8,638 bases of DNA from Ectopseudomonas composti (GTDB taxonomy: Bacteria > Pseudomonadota > Gammaproteobacteria > Pseudomonadales > Pseudomonadaceae). The DNA lies in assembly GCA_946886245.1 (NCBI GenBank), contig CAMPIF010000161.1, positions 1 through 8,638 on the forward strand. Direction: 5' to 3'. The position numbers were made by a program, and so were the translations under genes. Numbering within the stretch: the first letter of the stretch is position 1; each line of letters starts with the position of its first letter. Positions 6,118-8,638 of the stretch are shown in pieces. The notes under the pieces are model-generated. The model did not search any database. It saw only the letters and a program-made list of their open reading frames with translations, and was not told the DNA's origin.

Positions 6118-6987
6118 ATGAGCACACCCACCACCCTGAGCCTGAAGAAGATCTACTCGGGCAAGGTCCGCGACCTCTACGAAATCGACGACAAGCGCAT
6201 GCTGATGGTGGCCACCGATCGTCTGTCGGCATTCGACGTCATTCTCGAGCAACCGATTCCGGAGAAGGGCAAGATCCTCACCGCCATCTCCAACTTCTGG
6301 TTCGACAAGCTGGCTGGCGTGGTGCCCAACCACTTCACCGGTGACAAGGTCGAAGACGTCGTGTCCGCCGCCGAGCTGCCACTGGTCGAAGGCCGTGCGG
6401 TCGTTGCCAAGCGCCTCAAGCCGGTCGCCGTGGAAGCCATCGTGCGGGGCTACATCGTCGGCTCCGGCTGGAAGGAATACCAGAAGAGCGGCACCGTCTG
6501 CGGCATCGCCCTGCCGGCCGGCCTGAAGGAAGCGGCCAAACTGCCGCAACCGATCTTCACTCCCTCGACCAAGGCCGCTGTCGGCGATCATGACGAGAAC
6601 ATCAGCTTCGCGCAGTGCGAAGCCATCATCGGTGCCGAACTGGCTGCCCAGGTGCGTGACACCGCGATCAAGCTCTACACCACGGCTGTCGAGTACGCCG
6701 CCACCCGCGGCATCATCATCGCCGACACCAAGTTCGAATTCGGCCTGGACGAAGACGGCACCCTGACCCTGATGGACGAAGTGCTGACCCCGGACTCCAG
6801 CCGCTTCTGGCCGGCCGACAGCTATGCCGAAGGCAGCAACCCGCCGAGCTTCGACAAGCAGTTCGTGCGCGACTGGCTGGAATCCACCGGCTGGAACAAG
6901 CAAGCCCCGGCCCCGGCCGTGCCGGCAGACGTCGCGCAGAAAACCGCCGACAAGTACCGCGAAGCGCTGACTCGCCTGACCGCCTGA
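6118..6987 (+). CDS. purC: SAICAR synthase, long (Ade1/betaproteobacterial) type
   Basis: Ligates CAIR and aspartate with ATP to make SAICAR in purine synthesis, in the cytoplasm. 289 residues from the ATG at 6118. The motifs are those of the long form: SGKVRDLY at residues 14-21 (nucleotide loop), DRLSAFD (36-42), [12 protein letters not shown] (111-122), DTKFEFG near 203-209, then [13 protein letters not shown] and the C-terminal [12 protein letters not shown]. The short form expected at this locus (about 236 aa in P. aeruginosa and E. coli, with RGKAKxVY and RNDTSAFDGKR) is clearly different. So the function and the position are the ancestral ones, but the protein subfamily is not. The open frame extends to 6034 upstream, but that part lies in repeats. 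It is followed by its own terminator and then tRNA-Ser. Confidence 0.95.
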   Translation: MSTPTTLSLKKIYSGKVRDLYEIDDKRMLMVATDRLSAFDVILEQPIPEKGKILTAISNFWFDKLAGVVPNHFTGDKVEDVVSAAELPLVEGRAVVAKRLKPVAVEAIVRGYIVGSGWKEYQKSGTVCGIALPAGLKEAAKLPQPIFTPSTKAAVGDHDENISFAQCEAIIGAELAAQVRDTAIKLYTTAVEYAATRGIIIADTKFEFGLDEDGTLTLMDEVLTPDSSRFWPADSYAEGSNPPSFDKQFVRDWLESTGWNKQAPAPAVPADVAQKTADKYREALTRLTA

Positions 6988-7000
6988 GCCCGGCGAGAGA

Positions 7001-7024
7001 AGGCCGGGTAGCCCCCGGCTTTTT
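7001..7024 (+). terminator. Intrinsic terminator of purC
   Basis: GCCGGG (7003-7008) pairs with CCCGGC (7014-7019) around TAGCC and is followed directly by TTTTT (7020-7024). It starts 13 bp after the purC stop. Confidence 0.85.
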
Positions 7025-7046
7025 CACAAGCGCCTGATAGAACACG

Positions 7047-7105
7047 AAAATTTTTCAAAATTAGCTTCGCCAAAGCGCATTCAGCTGTTATGATTCGCGC
7101 CGCTT
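7047..7105 (+). promoter_or_regulatory. Stable-RNA-type promoter of tRNA-Ser
   Basis: A -10 box TATGAT (7089-7094) is preceded, 17 bp upstream, by a weak -35 TTCGCC (7066-7071). An A/T-only-like tract (7047-7063) ends just before the -35, as an UP element would. Downstream of -10 the sequence TCGCGCCGC is GC-rich, like the discriminators of stringently controlled rRNA/tRNA promoters. The start point would be near 7101. Confidence 0.65.
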
Positions 7106-7195
7106 GGGAAGATGCCGGAGTGGTCGAACGGGACGGATTCGAAATCCGTTGTGTCAGCAATGGCACCTAGGGTTCAAATCCCTATCTTCCCGCCA
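7106..7195 (+). tRNA. tRNA-Ser (anticodon CGA, reads UCG)
   Basis: A full class II cloverleaf of 90 nt with encoded CCA. The acceptor GGGAAGA (7106-7112) pairs with TCTTCCC (7185-7191), followed by discriminator G and CCA (7193-7195). The D stem is CCG/CGG. The anticodon stem ACGGA/TCCGT holds the loop TTCGAAA, with CGA at 7140-7142. The long variable arm GTGTC...GGCAC (7151-7166) is typical of serine. The T arm is TAGGG TTCAAAT CCCTA. It lies after purC as in P. aeruginosa, and the genes downstream of it are accessory, as is common at tRNA genes used as integration sites. Confidence 0.98.
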
Positions 7196-7202
7196 TTCAA
7201 AG

Positions 7203-7239
7203 AAAAGCCCCTGAAGCTCCCAGAGCTTCGGGGGCTTTT
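7203..7239. terminator. Strong terminator after tRNA-Ser, bidirectional
   Basis: AAAAGCCCC (7203-7211) pairs with GGGGCTTTT (7231-7239). The stem continues inward through a T-G pair and GAAGCTC (7213-7219)/GAGCTTC (7223-7229), closing on CCA. The A- and T-tracts on either side let it also stop leftward transcription coming from the antitoxin/toxin operon, shielding the tRNA gene from antisense reading. Confidence 0.92.
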
Positions 7240-7295
7240 GCTTTCTGCGATATGCAAGGTGTCGAAGAAGCGTCGAAAGCGGGTTGAGACGGCGG

Positions 7296-7522
7296 CTAGT
7301 TCTGGATCGGCGTCCACCTACTTTCAACGTGCACCAGGGCAAGAATCCAGATCGCGTCACGCTCAGGTCCGATACGCAGGGCCGAAGTGCTCCTGAGGGA
7401 TCGGCTCACGAGAGTTGGCAGCCTCTCCTTGTTGGCCCGTGCCGTGAGCTCTAAGAGGGCTGTCGGTGACGATCAGATATCCAGTCGATCCTGCAGGGGC
7501 TCGCCGTCCAGGCAACCTTCAT
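7296..7522 (-). pseudogene. ParE-type toxin relic, frameshifted and internally deleted
   Basis: The ATG at 7520-7522 overlaps the antitoxin stop (ATGA), the usual antitoxin-toxin coupling. It reads MKVAWTAS, then leaves frame and stops at 7451-7453. Fragments in other frames restore a ParE/RelE toxin in order. LQDRLDI lies at 7496-7476. IVTDSPLRA (7473-7447) runs on in the same frame to SREPIPQEHFGPAYRT, which ends at 7366. ERDAIWILALVHVESRWTP lies at 7364-7308, ending in TAG at 7296-7298. So there are at least three single-base shifts. About 20 residues are also missing between SPLRA and SREPIP, where family members have the 'ARLDELF...HPxLGRPG' stretch. Intact relatives are about 95-100 residues. 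These proteins poison gyrase or cleave mRNA depending on subgroup. This copy cannot make a full toxin. Family assignment is by motif memory, not a search. Confidence 0.82.
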
Positions 7523-7788
7523 TCCCAGCCCTTGGCGCGGCGAGCGGCGAACTCGGTTTCGACGTCATCGTTGTATCGCCCAAGACCAGCCACTACCGAT
7601 GCCCTGGCAACAGCGACCTTTAGCTGCGCGAACTCATCATGCTCTCTGGTCTGCTGTTGGCGGATGAAATCGCCCATCAGCTCACGCATGGCCTGGGAGG
7701 CTGGCCGGTGTACTGCTTTAGCGGCTGCCATGAATTCTTCGAGCAAACTGGGCTCCAGCTTCAAGTGGAAGACGGCTTCCTTGGCCAT
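7519..7788 (-). CDS. Ribbon-helix-helix antitoxin, intact, toxin partner decayed
   Basis: An 89-residue antitoxin. The N-terminal strand EAVFHLKL (about residues 4-11) and two helices ('PSLLEEFMAAAKAV', 'RPASQAMRELMGDFIRQQQ') form a ribbon-helix-helix DNA-binding unit. The C-terminal part ('FAQLKVAVARASVVAGLGRYNDDVETEFAARRA', in two runs) is the toxin-binding tail seen in antitoxins paired with ParE toxins. The ATG at 7786-7788 has GAGGTGA (bases 7801-7795) 6 nt upstream. The stop overlaps the start of the broken toxin gene. No frame break is visible in the antitoxin. Family knowledge says such antitoxins repress their own promoter; no clear operator or -35/-10 was found upstream. It may persist as protection against related toxins elsewhere. 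Confidence 0.85.
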   Translation of the reverse strand: MAKEAVFHLKLEPSLLEEFMAAAKAVHRPASQAMRELMGDFIRQQQTREHDEFAQLKVAVARASVVAGLGRYNDDVETEFAARRAKGWE

Positions 7789-8083
7789 GCTGCTTCACCT
7801 CAGACAAGAAACGGGGCAGTTCTTTGCTGGAGCATACCTGGCTTGAACATGAATCTGTCGCCTTGTCCTTTCTGAGGCTCTGACACACCCATCCCTTGAT
7901 TGTGATCCGCCGCGCTGATGATGCCGACCCAGGAGGGGCGTCAGGCAGTTATTGGGGCAAGGGTCGCAAGGAATTGGCCAGGTGCAGGGAGTGCTCTTCC
8001 TGACATTCAGATTTGTCCCATAGCCACCAAGTGGTGGTGTGCGCGCATGCTTGCCGCTCAATTCCTACAACCAAGGAAAGGGT
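7789..8083. other. Spacer between the antitoxin and PAAR genes, no gene recognised
   Basis: These 295 bases separate the divergent antitoxin and PAAR genes. I see the antitoxin ribosome site at 7795-7801, a small hairpin CCACC (8024-8028) AAGT GGTGG (8033-8037), and the PAAR ribosome site AAGGA (8073-8077). No open frame here looks like a known protein and no convincing promoter was found on either strand. Confidence 0.5.
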
Positions 8084-8638
8084 ATGGCAGTGGGTTATTT
8101 CATCCGCCGAGGCGATAAAACCACCTGCGGTGGCGTGGTCCTGGATGGTCACCCGAGCTTTCGCATGCACGGCATTCCTGTGGCGCGTGAGGGTGATCCG
8201 GTGACGTGCGGCAAGGACGGCAAACGCTATGTGATAGCAGGAGGTATCCAGCACTTCATGGCAAAGGGGCGCGTGGCGGGCACTTTGGACAGTTTCAGCA
8301 CCTGCCCTTGCCAAGCCCGCTTGATCCACTCGTTGCCAAGTGCGACCTATCAGTCGGTTTCCAGCCCTGTCCCCAGCGCAGCGGTCAGCCCCTCACCGGT
8401 AGCATCTACGGTGCATGCTCAGGCCTCCCTGACCAGGCCGCCAGAGCACCCATCTGCCGGGAGTCCGACCAGATCGTACGTGAAGGACGTGCAGGTGTTC
8501 ATCGGCGATCCCGAGCAGGCCTGCGTATTTGCCAAAACCTGCACCGGTGGGGCGGGGGCGGGGTTGGCAAAATCGCAGGCCTGCTGGGGTTGGCCGGGGG
8601 ACACCTGGACGTCCTTCACGTACGATCTGGGCGGGCGG
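8084..8638 (+). CDS. PAAR-domain type VI secretion protein with C-terminal extension (3' end cut)
   Basis: 185 residues are visible and the frame is open at the window end. Residues 1-90 are a PAAR domain: 'MAVGYFIRRGDKTTCGG', HPSFRMHGIPVAREGDPVTCGKDG in two parts, a GGIQHFM strand, then TLDSFSTCPCQARLI with Cys at 15, 42, 74 and 76. PAAR proteins cap the VgrG spike of the type VI secretion system and carry effectors into target cells. Residues about 91-131 are a Ser/Pro-rich linker. A new segment starts at YVKDVQVFIGDPEQACVFAK (132-151) and looks like the start of a cargo region that I cannot assign. The ATG at 8084 has AAGGA 6 nt upstream. No vgrG, adaptor or immunity gene is within the window. 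A G-rich run at 8546-8567 makes the last residues' frame less certain. Confidence 0.9.
   Translation, partial: MAVGYFIRRGDKTTCGGVVLDGHPSFRMHGIPVAREGDPVTCGKDGKRYVIAGGIQHFMAKGRVAGTLDSFSTCPCQARLIHSLPSATYQSVSSPVPSAAVSPSPVASTVHAQASLTRPPEHPSAGSPTRSYVKDVQVFIGDPEQACVFAKTCTGGAGAGLAKSQACWGWPGDTWTSFTYDLGGR

Noticed and set aside
6064..6903. 279-codon minus-strand frame opposite purC
   Set aside because: It has no recognisable domain and mirrors the strong GC3 bias of purC.
7154..7360. Minus-strand frame covering part of the tRNA, terminator and toxin relic
   Set aside because: It overlaps a tRNA and an intrinsic terminator and has no protein-like sequence; the ParE remnant is in other frames.
7795..8061. 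Minus-strand 88-codon frame upstream of the antitoxin
   Set aside because: There is no ribosome site, the composition is odd, and it overlaps the antitoxin ribosome site; nothing recognised.
8419..8619. Minus-strand 66-codon frame opposite the PAAR gene
   Set aside because: It is an antisense shadow of the PAAR linker and cargo region.
1..8638. CRISPR array or tandem repeats
   Set aside because: No regularly spaced direct repeats were seen; the repeats present are all inverted and single-copy in the window.

Overview
This window most likely comes from a Pseudomonas chromosome, probably near the P. aeruginosa / P. mendocina side of the genus. It is GC-rich with strong GC3 bias. Its gene order bepA(-), tusA-like(+), perM(+), bcp(-), gcvR(-), dapA(+), bamC(+), purC(+), tRNA-Ser(CGA) matches the P. 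aeruginosa PA1005-PA1013.1 neighbourhood as I remember it. Parts of that order (gcvR/bcp, dapA-bamC-purC, perM/bepA) also hold in E. coli. Species assignment is inference.

Layout. Bases 1-532 hold the 5' part of a minus-strand periplasmic M48 metalloprotease (BepA). A TusA-like sulfur carrier (761-1000) and the membrane protein PerM (1184-2251) run rightward. The perM/bcp convergence (2252-2431) carries a REP-like hairpin, a strong bidirectional terminator and a perfect 15-bp inverted repeat. Leftward bcp (2432-2905) and gcvR (3052-3609) are separated by a repeat-like spacer. From a divergent spacer start dapA (3858-4736) and, 16 bp later, bamC (4753-5874). A 243-bp spacer packed with inverted repeats precedes purC (6118-6987).

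The main anomaly in the core part is purC. It encodes the long, yeast Ade1/betaproteobacterial-type SAICAR synthase (289 aa), not the ~236-aa type expected at this locus in Pseudomonas and E. coli. The metallo-beta-lactamase-fold gene that I recall between bamC and purC in other pseudomonads is absent, with only repeats in its place. This looks like a replacement of purC in situ.

Downstream of purC and its terminator is tRNA-Ser(CGA), with an AT-rich UP-like tract, a TATGAT -10 box and a GC-rich discriminator. Beyond the tRNA terminator the content becomes accessory. There is an intact ribbon-helix-helix antitoxin gene (7519-7788, minus), and its partner ParE-type toxin (7296-7522) is a relic broken by several frameshifts and an internal deletion. 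Then comes the start of a type VI secretion PAAR protein (8084 to the window end) with an unassigned C-terminal region. tRNA-Ser therefore looks like the border between conserved core and a genomic-island-like segment.

Functionally, the core genes cover outer-membrane biogenesis (BepA, BamC), lysine/peptidoglycan precursor synthesis (DapA), purine synthesis (PurC), peroxide defence (Bcp), sulfur transfer (TusA-like) and glycine-related regulation (GcvR). The right end carries interbacterial-competition and decayed plasmid-stability-type genes.
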